Part shown: piece after piece, positions 33,970 through 43,196 of the stretch
How positions within the stretch are numbered: the first letter of the stretch is position 1
Layout: the number at the start of each line of letters is the position of its first letter
From: Massilia sp. KIM
GTDB taxonomy: Bacteria > Pseudomonadota > Gammaproteobacteria > Burkholderiales > Burkholderiaceae_D
Direction: 5' to 3'
DNA length: 64,000 bases
Assembly (NCBI RefSeq): GCF_002007115.1
Contig: NZ_MVAD01000001.1
Coordinates: 1,736,001 to 1,800,000, forward strand
The notes under the pieces: model-generated
Database searches by the model: none
The model's input: only the letters and a program-made list of their open reading frames with translations
What the model was told of the DNA's origin: nothing
Translations under genes and position numbers: made by a program

Positions 33970-35130
33970 TCAGAGCCGGCCGAGGGCCTGCTCGAGGTCG
34001 CGGATCAGGTCGGCCGGATCTTCCAGGCCCACGTTGAGGCGCACCAGCACGCCCTCGTCCGCCCACTGGCGGCGCATGGCCTTGATCCGGTAAGGCATCA
34101 CCAGGCTGTTCGGTCCGCCCCAGCTGTAGCCGATGCCGAACAGGCTCAGGGCATCCACGAATCGATCGGTCTGCTCCTCGCTGTAGCGCGGATCGAAGAC
34201 CACCGAAAACAGTCCGCCCGCGCCGCTGAAGTCGCGCTTCCAGAACGCGTGGCCCGGGCAGTCCTCGAAGGCCGGGTGCAGCACCCTGGCGATTTCCGGC
34301 CGCGCCTTCAGCCAGGCCGCCACCCGGCGCGCATTCGCGTCATGGGTCTCGAAGCGCAGCTTCATGGTCGGCAGGCCGCGCAGCACCAGGTAGGCGTCGT
34401 CGGCGCCGACGCCATAGCCGAGCCGCATGTGGGCCTGGGCCAGGCGCTCGTTGAGGGCCTTGTCGCGCGTGATCACCGCCCCCATCAGGAGATCGGCGCC
34501 GCCCGACTGGTATTTGGTGAGCGCGTGCATCACGATGTCGGCGCCGGCGTCGAAGCCGCGCAGCGCCAGCCCGGCCGACCAGGTGTTGTCCAGGGCCACC
34601 AGCACGCCCTTCTCCTTCGCCGCCTTGCAGATCGCCGGCAGGTCGGGCACCTCCATCGACACCGAGCCCGGGGCCTCGGTCCACACCAGCCTGGTGTTCG
34701 GCTGGATCAGGTCGGCGATGCCGCTGCCGATCATCGGGTCGTAGAAGCGCGCCGAGACGCCGAAGTCCTGGCTCAGCCAGCGGCCCAGCTCGCGGTTCGG
34801 GTTGTAGACGTTATCCGGCAGCAGCACGTCGTCGCCGCTCTTGAGCAGGGCGAGATCGATCATCGTGATCGCCGCCAGGCCCGAGGGCGCCAGCAGGGTG
34901 TGGCTGCCGCCTTCGATCTCGGCCAGGCGCGCTTCCAGCGTGAAGGTGGTGGGCGTGCCGTGCAGGCCGTAGGTGTAGGCGTTCTTGTCCTTCCACTGGC
35001 CAGAGCGCATCGCGGCCACGTTCGGGAACAGCACCGTGGAGGCGTGGTGGATACCGGTCGGGAAGGCCGCGAAGCCTTCCGGGGCGACGTAGTCGCTGTG
35101 GATCAGGGCGGTCTGGACCGACTTCTTCAT
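33970..35130 (-). CDS. metC: Cystathionine beta-lyase (Cys/Met metabolism PLP enzyme)
   Basis: PLP-dependent enzyme of 386 aa from the Cys/Met metabolism family. Features include the PLP-phosphate loop APSGLAAITM, DNTWSAGLAL, the Schiff-base Lys in HALTKYQSGG, RLGYGVG and RLNVGLED near the end. MetC-type enzymes cleave cystathionine to homocysteine; gamma-lyase or MetB-like activities cannot be excluded by eye. It lies downstream of rimO on the same strand with a 39-nt gap. Confidence 0.88.
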   Translation of the reverse strand: MKKSVQTALIHSDYVAPEGFAAFPTGIHHASTVLFPNVAAMRSGQWKDKNAYTYGLHGTPTTFTLEARLAEIEGGSHTLLAPSGLAAITMIDLALLKSGDDVLLPDNVYNPNRELGRWLSQDFGVSARFYDPMIGSGIADLIQPNTRLVWTEAPGSVSMEVPDLPAICKAAKEKGVLVALDNTWSAGLALRGFDAGADIVMHALTKYQSGGADLLMGAVITRDKALNERLAQAHMRLGYGVGADDAYLVLRGLPTMKLRFETHDANARRVAAWLKARPEIARVLHPAFEDCPGHAFWKRDFSGAGGLFSVVFDPRYSEEQTDRFVDALSLFGIGYSWGGPNSLVMPYRIKAMRRQWADEGVLVRLNVGLEDPADLIRDLEQALGRL

Positions 35131-35169
35131 GCGTGCTCCGGTGCTGCGGCGATAGGGTTCTGCGGAAAC

Positions 35170-36621
35170 TCAGGCGACCGTGGCCCACAGGTCGTGGGCG
35201 TCGGCCTTGGTGATCACGACGTCGATGAACTGGCCCACGGCCGGCTTGGCCTTGCCGGGCGCCAGCGCGCGCTTGATGTGCACCACGCCGTCGATCTCGG
35301 GCGCGTCGGCGGCGGTGCGGCCGATGGCTTCGCGCGGACCGACCTCGTCGACCAGCACGCGCAGGGTCTTGCCGACCTTGGCCTGCATGCGCTTGAGCGA
35401 GATCTCTTCTTGCAGCAGCATGACGCGCGCGCGGCGCTCCTCGCGCACCGCTTCCGGCACCGGATTGGCCAGCGCGTTCGCGGTGGCGCCCTCGACCGGC
35501 GAATAGGCGAAGCAGCCCAGTCGGTCGATCTGCGCTTCGCGCAGGAAGTCCAGCAGGTATTCGAACTCTTCCTCGGTCTCGCCCGGGAAGCCGGCGATGA
35601 AGGTCGAGCGAATCACCAGGTCCGGGTTCATCTTGCGCCAGGCCAGGATGCGGTCCAGGTTCTTCTCGCCGCTGGCCGGACGCTTCATGCGCTTGAGCAC
35701 GTCCGGGTGGGCGTGCTGGAGCGGGATGTCGAGATAGGGCAGCACGTGGCCGTCGTTCATCAGGGGGATCACCTGGTCGACGTGGGGATACGGGTAGACG
35801 TAGTGCATGCGCACCCAGGCGCCGTACTGGCGCGCCAGCTGGCCCAGGGCTTCGGTGAGCTGGGTCAGATGGGTCTTGATCGGGCGGCCGTTCCAGAAGC
35901 CGGTGCGGAACTTGACGTCGACGCCGTAGGCGCTGGTGTCCTGGGAGATCACCAGCAGTTCCTTGACGCCGGCCTTGAACAGGTTCTCGGCTTCCTGCAG
36001 CACCTCGTGGATCGGCCGCGAGACCAGGTCGCCGCGCATCGAGGGGATGATGCAGAAGCTGCAACGGTGGTTGCAGCCTTCCGAGATCTTCAGGTAGGCG
36101 TAGTGCTTGGGGGTCAGCTTGACGCCATGGTCCGGCACCAGGTCGATGAAGGGGTCGTGCGGCTTGGGCAGGTGCAGGTGGACCGACTCCATCACCTCGG
36201 CCACCGCGTGCGGGCCGGTCACGGCCAGCACCTTGGGGTGGACCTTGGTGATGATGTCCGCGCCATCGGCGTCCTTCTTGGCGCCCAGGCAGCCGGTGAC
36301 GATCACCTTGCCGTTCTCGGCCAGGGCCTCGCCGATCGCGTCCAGCGATTCCTGCACCGCGGCATCGATGAAGCCGCAGGTGTTGACGATCACCAGGTCG
36401 GCGCCGTCATAGGACTTGGCGGTCTCGTAGCCTTCCGCGCGCAGCTGGGTCAGGATCTGCTCGGAGTCGACCAGGGCCTTCGGGCAGCCGAGCGAGACGA
36501 AACCGACCTTGGGAGCGGTCACGCCGGGCGCGGGCGCGGGAATGGCGAGCTCGGGCACGGCTGCGGTGGCGGCGGCGCTGGCACTTGAAGCGGGAAGCGG
36601 ATTGCGGCGGAGTTCAGGCAT
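35170..36621 (-). CDS. rimO: Ribosomal protein uS12 methylthiotransferase RimO
   Basis: Radical-SAM enzyme of 483 aa that adds a methylthio group to an Asp of ribosomal protein S12. The N-terminal UPF0004 region has the three cluster Cys in [18 protein letters not shown] and GCLGAKK; the radical-SAM site is CNHRCSFC, and a TRAM domain ends the protein. An Ala-rich leader of about 35 residues precedes the usual start of the family. A TACAAT (36654-36659, minus) lies upstream. Confidence 0.95.
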   Translation of the reverse strand: MPELRRNPLPASSASAAATAAVPELAIPAPAPGVTAPKVGFVSLGCPKALVDSEQILTQLRAEGYETAKSYDGADLVIVNTCGFIDAAVQESLDAIGEALAENGKVIVTGCLGAKKDADGADIITKVHPKVLAVTGPHAVAEVMESVHLHLPKPHDPFIDLVPDHGVKLTPKHYAYLKISEGCNHRCSFCIIPSMRGDLVSRPIHEVLQEAENLFKAGVKELLVISQDTSAYGVDVKFRTGFWNGRPIKTHLTQLTEALGQLARQYGAWVRMHYVYPYPHVDQVIPLMNDGHVLPYLDIPLQHAHPDVLKRMKRPASGEKNLDRILAWRKMNPDLVIRSTFIAGFPGETEEEFEYLLDFLREAQIDRLGCFAYSPVEGATANALANPVPEAVREERRARVMLLQEEISLKRMQAKVGKTLRVLVDEVGPREAIGRTAADAPEIDGVVHIKRALAPGKAKPAVGQFIDVVITKADAHDLWATVA

Positions 36622-36653
36622 GTGCGGACGACAAAGAAGCTGGGCAATCCGCG

Positions 36654-36659
36654 ATTGTA
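36654..36659 (-). promoter_or_regulatory. Candidate -10 box for rimO
   Basis: On the minus strand TACAAT is preceded by GGG and lies 33 nt before the rimO ATG. No clear -35 box. Confidence 0.3.
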
Positions 36660-36741
36660 CCCGAAGCGGGCCGCCCGGTGGGACCGGGGGCCATGCGGCC
36701 GGCCAGTTACGGGGCCGGCGCTGTCGTGCACGGACGACGAT

Positions 36742-37314
36742 TTACTTCTTGTCGACCGGCATCCCTGGGAAGGGGAAGGCGCCGAACATGGCCTTGCTCT
36801 GGTTTTGCATCTGTTCCTGCATCTGCAGGAACAGGTTCTTGCTCTGGTCGATGTAGTTGTTCATCATGCCCTGCATCATCGGGCCCTGGACGTTCATGAA
36901 CTGGGTCCACATCTCCGGGCTGAAGGGCTTGCCCTCGAAGGCGCCGCCGGCCGCCGCGTTGGTGAACTTGTTCTGGATGTCGGTGAAGGCCTGGACGTTC
37001 TTTTCCAGGTAGGAGCCCATCATGCCCTGCATCGCGTGGCCGTAGTAGCGGATGATTTGGGCCAGCACGGAACTCGAGAACATGGGGATGCCGTTGGCTT
37101 CTTCTTCCAGGATGATCTGCAAGAGGATGCTGCGGGTCAGGTCTTCGTTCGTCTTCGCGTCGACCACGGTGAACTCGTCGGCGTCCAGCACCAGTTGCTT
37201 CACGTCCGACAGCGTGATGTAGGAGCTGGTCTGGGTGTCGTAGAGACGACGGTTCGGGTATTTCTTGATCAGGCGTTCAGCACTCTTCTTTGCACTACTC
37301 ATCTCAAGTTCCAT
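36742..37314 (-). CDS. phaR: Polyhydroxyalkanoate synthesis repressor PhaR
   Basis: DNA-binding regulator of the PHA granule system, 190 aa. The N-terminal PHA-accumulation-regulator domain has KKYPNRRLYDTQTSSYI (key residues NRRLYDT) and a LVLDADEFTVVDAKTNEDLT stretch; two PHB-granule-binding regions follow. The Met-rich C-terminus fits granule association. In Cupriavidus PhaR represses the phasin phaP and binds PHA itself. The start is at MELEMSSAKK; the Met four codons in is an alternative. It lies downstream of phaC but has its own promoter. Confidence 0.93.
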   Translation of the reverse strand: MELEMSSAKKSAERLIKKYPNRRLYDTQTSSYITLSDVKQLVLDADEFTVVDAKTNEDLTRSILLQIILEEEANGIPMFSSSVLAQIIRYYGHAMQGMMGSYLEKNVQAFTDIQNKFTNAAAGGAFEGKPFSPEMWTQFMNVQGPMMQGMMNNYIDQSKNLFLQMQEQMQNQSKAMFGAFPFPGMPVDKK

Positions 37315-37441
37315 AGGTTGCGCGGCAGGTCGCCACGCATGTGTTTGGTGTCCATAGCCCTGGTCGGCTCCGGGGATTGCCCGGAGGGACGAGCAAGGCT
37401 AACCATACCACGCAATCAACGCAGGTGCAGCAATTATTAGA

Positions 37442-37469
37442 ATTATCACTTATGTAAATTCTCTGTCAA
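37442..37469 (-). promoter_or_regulatory. Strong sigma-70 promoter for phaR
   Basis: On the minus strand TTGACA and GATAAT are separated by 16 nt, in an AT-rich stretch between phaC and phaR. It leaves a leader of about 120 nt, which could hold a regulatory site for PhaR autocontrol, but I see no clear dyad. Confidence 0.65.
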
Positions 37470-37498
37470 CACGCCGCACCATGAACGCAGGAGGCCGC

Positions 37499-39283
37499 TC
37501 AATCGGCCCTGGCCTTCACGTAGCGGCCCGGCGCCGGTTCCAGCGCCACGTAGCGGCTGTTGCCCGGGCTGGTCGGGGCCGGTACCTGGTCGCCGCCATG
37601 CTGGGCCAGGAACTTTGCCCATTCCGGCCACCAGCTGCCCTTGCGCTCCTCGGCGCCCTCGAACCAGGCCTCGGCAGTCCGGGGACGCGCGCGGCCGTTC
37701 TTGTCGTTAACCCAGTAGCTGCGCTTGTTCTTCGAGGCCGGGTTGATCACGCCGGCGATGTGGCCGGACGCGCCCAGCACGAAGCGGTTGGCCTTGGCGT
37801 TCTTGGGATTGAGCAGGTTCATCGAGGCGAAGGCCGCGCTCCAGGGCACGATGTGGTCTTCCTTGGAGCCGTAGATGAAGGTCGGGGCCTCGATCGCGCC
37901 CAGGTCGACCGGCACGCCGCAGACGGTAAGCGCGCCCGGCACCCGCAGCTTGTTCTCGAGATAGGTATTGCGCAGGTACCAGCAGAACATCGGACCCGGC
38001 AGGTTGGTGGAGTCGGCGTTCCAGTACAGCAGGTCGAAGGCCGGCGGCTCCTTGCCCTTGAGATAGTTCTGCTGCACGTAGTTCCACACCAGGTCGTTCG
38101 GACGCAGGGCCGAGAAGGTGGTGGCCAGGTCGCGCCCCGGCATCAGGCCGCCATGCCCCAGGGTCTGCTCGCGCAAGGCCACCTGGGCTTCGTCGACGAA
38201 GACCTCGAGCACGCCGGTGTCGCTGAAATCGAGCAAGGTGGTCAGCAGCGAGAGGCTGGCGGCCGGCTGGCGCCCGCGCGCGGCCAGCACCGCCAGCGCG
38301 GTGGCGGCGATGGTGCCGCCCACGCAGAAGCCGAACACATGGGCCTTGTCCTCGCCGCTGATCTCGGCCACCACGTCGAGCGCGCGGATCGCGCCTTTCT
38401 CGACGTAATCGTCCCAGGTCACGCCGGCCATGCCGCGATCCGGGTTGCGCCAGGACACCATGAACACGGTATTGCCCTGCTCCACCACGTAGCGCACCAG
38501 GGAGTTCTCCGGCTGCAGGTCGAGGATGTAGAACTTGTTGATGCAAGGCGGGATCATGACCAGCGGCAGCTTGTGCACGGTCGGGGTGGTCGGGGTGTAC
38601 TGGATCAGTTGGAACAGCTCGTTCTCGTAGACCACCGTGCCGGCCGTGGTGCCGACGTTGCGTCCAACCTCGAAGGCGCGCTCGTCGGACTGGGAGATGC
38701 GGCCCTTCTGCAGGTCGGCCAGCATATTGGCCAGGCCCTTGCTCAGGCTCTCGCCCTTGGTCTCCAGCATGTGCTGCTGGGCTTCCGGATTCGTTGCAAA
38801 GAAATTGGCCGGCGACAGAGCGTCGACCATCTGCTGCACCGCGAAGCGGATCTTCTGGCGCTCGCGTGGGCCGGCGTCGACCGCATCGGCCAGGGCCAGC
38901 AGGAATTCGCTGTTGAGCAGGTAGGAGGCGGCCGAAAAGGCCGACACCGGATTGGCGGTCCAGGCCGAGCCCGAGAAGCGGCGGTCGTGCAGTTCCGGGG
39001 TCTTGCCGGACATGAAGTCGTGCCACAGCTGGCCGATCTTCTTGAGGTAGTCGTCGCGCAGTTGCTCCAGCTTGGCCGGAGCGATGCCGGCGCCGAAGTC
39101 CTTGAGCACACCCGCCAGAGGATTCGCTCCCGCTTCCGCGTTCGCGTTCGCGCCGGCCCCGTTCATGGCCTGGCCAGCGGCGGGCGTCATGGGCGGCATC
39201 ATCATCCAGTTCTGCCAGGCGCTGGGGTCGGCGAACTGGGACATCCAGTTGGTGGCGAAAGCTTGCGGGTCAGGCATGTTCAT
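37499..39283 (-). CDS. phaC: Class I poly(3-hydroxyalkanoate) synthase PhaC
   Basis: Polymerises (R)-3-hydroxyacyl-CoA into intracellular PHA granules. 594 aa, normal for class I. The lipase-like box GFCVGG carries the catalytic Cys320; landmarks include PPCINKFYILDL, SWRNPD and the later YGSKEDHIVPW and LGASGHIAGVINP, which contain the Asp and His of the triad. The N-terminal region is enriched in Met, Trp and Asn/Ala. It is divergent from a small membrane protein gene. phaA and phaB are not adjacent, unlike the Cupriavidus operon. Confidence 0.96.
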   Translation of the reverse strand: MNMPDPQAFATNWMSQFADPSAWQNWMMMPPMTPAAGQAMNGAGANANAEAGANPLAGVLKDFGAGIAPAKLEQLRDDYLKKIGQLWHDFMSGKTPELHDRRFSGSAWTANPVSAFSAASYLLNSEFLLALADAVDAGPRERQKIRFAVQQMVDALSPANFFATNPEAQQHMLETKGESLSKGLANMLADLQKGRISQSDERAFEVGRNVGTTAGTVVYENELFQLIQYTPTTPTVHKLPLVMIPPCINKFYILDLQPENSLVRYVVEQGNTVFMVSWRNPDRGMAGVTWDDYVEKGAIRALDVVAEISGEDKAHVFGFCVGGTIAATALAVLAARGRQPAASLSLLTTLLDFSDTGVLEVFVDEAQVALREQTLGHGGLMPGRDLATTFSALRPNDLVWNYVQQNYLKGKEPPAFDLLYWNADSTNLPGPMFCWYLRNTYLENKLRVPGALTVCGVPVDLGAIEAPTFIYGSKEDHIVPWSAAFASMNLLNPKNAKANRFVLGASGHIAGVINPASKNKRSYWVNDKNGRARPRTAEAWFEGAEERKGSWWPEWAKFLAQHGGDQVPAPTSPGNSRYVALEPAPGRYVKARAD

Positions 39284-39333
39284 GTAGGCGTCCGTTGTTT
39301 AGAATCGGGGTACATCACCAAAGGAAACAAATC

Positions 39334-39540
39334 ATGTGGATCGTCGCTGTCGCCTGGATTTACGTCGTCGTCCTGATGGCGGCAACCGAACCGACCCTTA
39401 CCGCCGGGATTATGACCTTTCTGGCCTATTGTGTCCTGCCTTTATCCATTCTTTTTTACCTCACCGGCGGCAAGCGGCGGCGCGCGCGGCGCGCCATGAA
39501 GGAAGCCAGGCAGGCGCAGGACAGGCCGAAGGACCAGTGA
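39334..39540 (+). CDS. Small two-helix membrane protein
   Basis: 68-aa protein with two hydrophobic segments (about 2-17 and 22-45) followed by a strongly basic/acidic cytoplasmic tail (GGKRRRARRAMKEARQAQ). The start follows AAAGGAAAC. It is divergent from phaC and convergent with pgeF. No family recognised. Confidence 0.6.
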   Translation: MWIVAVAWIYVVVLMAATEPTLTAGIMTFLAYCVLPLSILFYLTGGKRRRARRAMKEARQAQDRPKDQ

Positions 39541-39564
39541 AGGCCGGTCTTTCCGGTCCCTGCC

Positions 39565-40344
39565 CTACTTGAGCCAAATCAAGCTGGCCTGGCGTCCGGT
39601 GACCCCGTCGCGCCGGTAGGAATAGAAGCGTTCCGGAGCGCTCGCGGTGCACAGCGCGCCGCCGTGGACGCGGGTGACACCGTCGCGCGCCAGCATCAGT
39701 CTGGCCAGCGCGGACATGTCCGCAAGGTATTTGCCCGGACGGCCAGGATAGGGCCGGAAGGCAGCGCGCGTGGCCTCGCCCGGCAGCGCCGCCACGAAAG
39801 CGTCCAGCACGTCGGGCCCGACCTCGAAGGCGTCCGGGCCGATGGCCGGGCCAAGCCAGGCCGTGATCTCCCCTGCTCCCGCCTGGCGCATGGCCGCCAG
39901 CGTGGCGCCGAGCACGCCGCCGGCCAGGCCGCGCCAGCCGGCATGGGCCGCGCCCACAACCTTGCCGCCGAGGTCGGCGAACAGCACCGGCAGGCAGTCG
40001 GCGGTGAGGATGGCGCTGACCACGCCGGGCGAGGTGGCGATGCTGGCGTCGCCGACCCGCACCGGCTGCTCCGGGCCGACCGTGGCGGCGTCGACCACAT
40101 CGGCGCCGTGCACCTGGGAAATCCAGGCGGGGCGGCCGGGCAGCCATTCCTGCAGGCGGGCGCGGTTGGCGCGCACCGCCTCCGCATCGTCGCCGACGTG
40201 CAGGCCGAGGTTGAGCCCGCCGCCACCCTTGCCGTCGTCATAGGGGCCGCCGCTCACGCCGCCGTCGCGGCTGGTGGCCAGGGCGCCGACCGAGGGCGGC
40301 AGGTCCGGCCAGTCGGGAAAGACCAGGGCGGAGCGCTCCATCAT
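39565..40344 (-). CDS. pgeF: Peptidoglycan editing factor PgeF (laccase-domain, YfiH family)
   Basis: 259 aa, YfiH/PgeF family, originally described as multi-copper polyphenol oxidases and later reported to act in peptidoglycan precursor editing or as purine nucleoside phosphorylases. The metal-site motifs are WISQVHGADV, ILTADCLPVLFAD (Cys) and GAAHAGWRGL (His). The start ATG at 40344 overlaps the rluD stop by 4 nt; a second ATG directly follows. The rluD-pgeF pair is conserved widely. Confidence 0.93.
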   Translation of the reverse strand: MMERSALVFPDWPDLPPSVGALATSRDGGVSGGPYDDGKGGGGLNLGLHVGDDAEAVRANRARLQEWLPGRPAWISQVHGADVVDAATVGPEQPVRVGDASIATSPGVVSAILTADCLPVLFADLGGKVVGAAHAGWRGLAGGVLGATLAAMRQAGAGEITAWLGPAIGPDAFEVGPDVLDAFVAALPGEATRAAFRPYPGRPGKYLADMSALARLMLARDGVTRVHGGALCTASAPERFYSYRRDGVTGRQASLIWLK

Positions 40345-41411
40345 TCGACGTCCGGATCGTCGTGCCGGTCGTGGCCGTGATCGTGGTCGTGGTCGTGGTC
40401 CTGGTCGAGGTCCTTGTCACTTGGCTCGGGAATGCCGGCCTGGGCGATCAGCTCGGCGAAGTCCAGGGCCAGGGGCACCGTCCACTCGCAGGGCTGGCCG
40501 GTGCGCGGATGCATCAGGCCAAGGCGGCGCGCCTGCAGCGCCTGGCGGTGGAAGACCGGGGTCAGGTGGCGCTTGCCATAGACGGAGTCGCCCACCAGGG
40601 CAAAGCCCAGGGCCTGCATGTGGACGCGGATCTGGTGCGTGCGTCCGGTTTCCAGGCGGCAGCGCACCAGGCTGACCGGACGGCGGTCGAGCTCGCCAGT
40701 GGCGACGCGCTCGTAATGGGTGATGGCCGGCTTGGCGAAGGGGCTGGCCAGCACCGCCATCTTGACCCGGTCGCGCGGATCGCGGCCGATGGCCGAATCG
40801 ATGGTGCCGGACAGGCGCGGCGTGCCCCAGACCAGCGCGAAATACTCGCGCTTGACGGTGCGCGCCTGCAACTGGCGCACCAAATCGGTCTGGGCGGCCA
40901 GGGTCTTGCCCACCACCATCAGGCCGCTCGTGTCCTTGTCGAGGCGGTGCACGATGCCGGCGCGCGGCACGCCCACCAGTTGCGGGCAATGGTGCAGCAG
41001 GCCGTTGAGCAGGGTCCCGGTCCAGTTGCCGGCGCCCGGGTGCACGACCAGGCCGGCCGGCTTGTTGATCACCAGGATGTCCTCGTCTTCATGGACGATG
41101 TTCAGGTCCATCGCCTCGGGCGTGAAGGCGGTGTCTTCCGGCGCCGCCTGGGGCTCGATCAGCACGGTTTCGTCGCCGTAGGCGGTATCCTTGCCGCGCG
41201 CCGCCTTGCCGTCGACCTTGACGTGGCCGCCCTCGAACCAGAGTTGCAGGCGGCTGCGCGAAAACTGCGGCACCAGGCCGGCGAGGACCTTGTCCAGGCG
41301 TTGGCCGCAGTGTTCCGGGTTCAGTTGCAGGGTAATCGGCGAGAGATCGACGCCGGGGGCGGCGCTGAAGCCACCCTCCAGGTCGTCGTCCAAATCGGCG
41401 TCAAGAGGCAT
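40341..41411 (-). CDS. rluD: 23S rRNA pseudouridine synthase RluD
   Basis: Makes pseudouridines 1911/1915/1917 of 23S rRNA. The chosen start gives 356 aa. An S4 domain (QRLDKVLAGLVPQFSRSRLQ) precedes the catalytic core with HRLDKDTSGLMVV (catalytic Asp) and GRTHQIRVHMQALG. The start is uncertain: the frame continues upstream to 41513, but that would overlap the bamD start and its promoter; ATG 41411 and GTG about 41443 are alternatives. The C-terminal tail has a run of alternating His and Asp, not part of the usual fold. Confidence 0.92.
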   Translation of the reverse strand: MPLDADLDDDLEGGFSAAPGVDLSPITLQLNPEHCGQRLDKVLAGLVPQFSRSRLQLWFEGGHVKVDGKAARGKDTAYGDETVLIEPQAAPEDTAFTPEAMDLNIVHEDEDILVINKPAGLVVHPGAGNWTGTLLNGLLHHCPQLVGVPRAGIVHRLDKDTSGLMVVGKTLAAQTDLVRQLQARTVKREYFALVWGTPRLSGTIDSAIGRDPRDRVKMAVLASPFAKPAITHYERVATGELDRRPVSLVRCRLETGRTHQIRVHMQALGFALVGDSVYGKRHLTPVFHRQALQARRLGLMHPRTGQPCEWTVPLALDFAELIAQAGIPEPSDKDLDQDHDHDHDHGHDRHDDPDVE

Positions 41412-41459
41412 TTCCGCCGAATCCGGCGCAGGAGTTAATATCACGTCAGTCCCATCAGC

Positions 41460-41465
41460 TATAAT
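41460..41465 (+). promoter_or_regulatory. -10 box for bamD
   Basis: A perfect TATAAT lies 43 nt before the bamD ATG in an AT-rich stretch. A suboptimal TTAATA is found 19 nt upstream. Confidence 0.5.
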
Positions 41466-41507
41466 CAGCTGTTCGTTGAATCTCGGTAAAACTTTCTGCA
41501 CAAAGCT

Positions 41508-42347
41508 ATGCAAAAAAAATTGTCTGTATTGGTCGCTACTTGCGCCCTCGTCGGCCTGTCGGCATGCGGTATTTTGCCGGAACGGACGGACGAAACCAAA
41601 AACTGGTCAGCGGAGAAATTATACGCTGAGGCGCGCGATGAGATGGCCGGCGGGCATTACGAAGCCGCAATCAAGCTGTTCGAGCGCCTCGAATCCAACT
41701 ATCCCTTCGGCACCTACGCCGCCCAGGCGCAGATGGAGATCGCCTACGCCCACTACAAGGCGCAGGACCAGGCCGAGGCCCTGGCGGCGGTCGAGCGCTT
41801 CATCAAGCTGCACCCGAACCATCCGCAGGTCGACTACATGTACTACCTGCGCGGCCTGATCAACTTCAACGACCAGCTGGGCTTCCTGAGCTTCATCTAC
41901 GAGCAGGATCCGACCGAGCGCGACCCCAAGGCCACCCGCGAAGCTTTCGCCGCCTTCAAGGCCCTGGTCGACAAGTTCCCGAACAGCAAGTACGCGCCGG
42001 ATTCGATCTCGCGCATGAACTACCTGATCAACGCGATGGCCCAGTACGAAGTGCACGTGGCGAATTACTACTACCGCCGCGGCGCCTACCTGGCCGCCCT
42101 GAACCGCGCCCAGGAAGCGGTGACCAACTACACCGACGCGCCGGCGCGCGAGGAAGCGCTGTTCATCATGATGCGCGCCTACGACAAGCTGGGCATGCCG
42201 GTGCTGCGCGACGACACCCAGCGCGTGCTGACCCTGAACTACCCGAACAGCCACTTCCTCAACCCGAACGCGCGCGGCGACGCGCCGTGGTGGAAGTTCT
42301 GGTCGAAGAACACGGCCAAGCCTTCGCCGAAGGACGCGGTGCAATAA
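41508..42347 (+). CDS. bamD: Outer membrane assembly lipoprotein BamD
   Basis: Essential TPR lipoprotein of the Bam complex that inserts beta-barrel proteins. 279 aa; lipobox LSAC with Cys20. The five TPR-like repeats start at SAEKLYAEARDEMAGGHYE; the signature YPFGTYAAQAQMEIAYAHYK and the HPNHPQVDYMYYLRGL region are typical of BamD. It is divergent from rluD, as in many Betaproteobacteria. Confidence 0.97.
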   Translation: MQKKLSVLVATCALVGLSACGILPERTDETKNWSAEKLYAEARDEMAGGHYEAAIKLFERLESNYPFGTYAAQAQMEIAYAHYKAQDQAEALAAVERFIKLHPNHPQVDYMYYLRGLINFNDQLGFLSFIYEQDPTERDPKATREAFAAFKALVDKFPNSKYAPDSISRMNYLINAMAQYEVHVANYYYRRGAYLAALNRAQEAVTNYTDAPAREEALFIMMRAYDKLGMPVLRDDTQRVLTLNYPNSHFLNPNARGDAPWWKFWSKNTAKPSPKDAVQ

Positions 42348-42395
42348 ACGGGCGGCGCGGCCTGCCGCGCCCTGCCTGAGCGGCGCTTGATTCGA

Positions 42396-43166
42396 CTATT
42401 GCTCGATCCGGCGCCGGAACACCCACTCGCGTTCGCTCGATGCCGCGGGCTCGAAGGCGTAAGCGTCGACATCGAAGTCCTTGAGCTGTTCCGGATCGGT
42501 GATGCCGTGCTCGGCCGCATAACGCGCCATCATGCCGCGCGCCCGCTTGGCGAAGAACGAGATGATCTTGTACTTGCCGTTCTTCCAGTCCTCGAACACC
42601 GGATAGATCACGGGCGCAGCCAGCTTCTTCGGCTTGACCGACTTGAAGTACTCTTCCGAGGCCAGGTCGACCAGGGCCGTCGAACCGGTCTCGTCCAGCT
42701 GGCGGTTGAGGGCCTCGGTGATGGTGTCGCCCCAGAACGCATACAAGTCCTTGCCGCGCGCCGTCGCCAGCCTGGTGCCCATTTCCAGGCGGTAGGGATG
42801 GATCAGGTCCAGCGGGCGCAGCAAGCCGTAGAGGCCGGACAGGATGCGCACATGTCGCTGGGCATAGGACAGGGCGCCGGGCGCCAGGCTGCGCGCATCG
42901 AAGCCGGCGTAGACGTCGCCGTTGAAGGCCATGATGGCCTGGCGGCCCTTGCTGTGGTCCGGGTGCCAGTCGGCATAGCGCGTGACGTTGAGCACCGAGA
43001 GCGCGTCGGACAGGTCCATCAGCTCGGCGACCTGGGCCGGCGAGTAGCCGCGCAGCACCTTGACCAGCTCGGCGGCGCTGTCGATGAAATCGGGCGTGGT
43101 GTGCTGCGGGGTGGTGCTCGGGGTGTCGAGATCGAGGGATTTGGCAGGCGACAGAACAATCAGCAT
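42396..43166 (-). CDS. yaaA: Peroxide stress protein YaaA
   Basis: 256-aa DUF328/YaaA protein. E. coli YaaA lowers free iron and protects against peroxide. Landmarks are LSPAKSLD at the N-terminus, the [14 protein letters not shown] region, [32 protein letters not shown] and the [13 protein letters not shown] stretch. The start at MLIVLSPAK is clear. It is divergent from a PIN-domain gene, with 30 nt between start codons. Confidence 0.95.
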   Translation of the reverse strand: MLIVLSPAKSLDLDTPSTTPQHTTPDFIDSAAELVKVLRGYSPAQVAELMDLSDALSVLNVTRYADWHPDHSKGRQAIMAFNGDVYAGFDARSLAPGALSYAQRHVRILSGLYGLLRPLDLIHPYRLEMGTRLATARGKDLYAFWGDTITEALNRQLDETGSTALVDLASEEYFKSVKPKKLAAPVIYPVFEDWKNGKYKIISFFAKRARGMMARYAAEHGITDPEQLKDFDVDAYAFEPAASSEREWVFRRRIEQ

Positions 43167-43196
43167 GAGTACGAATTCTTGAAACAAACGACCGAC

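Noticed and set aside
41412..41513. RluD start at 41513
   Set aside because: It would overlap the bamD start and cover its TATAAT; the extra residues do not resemble the family, though GTG 41443 remains possible.
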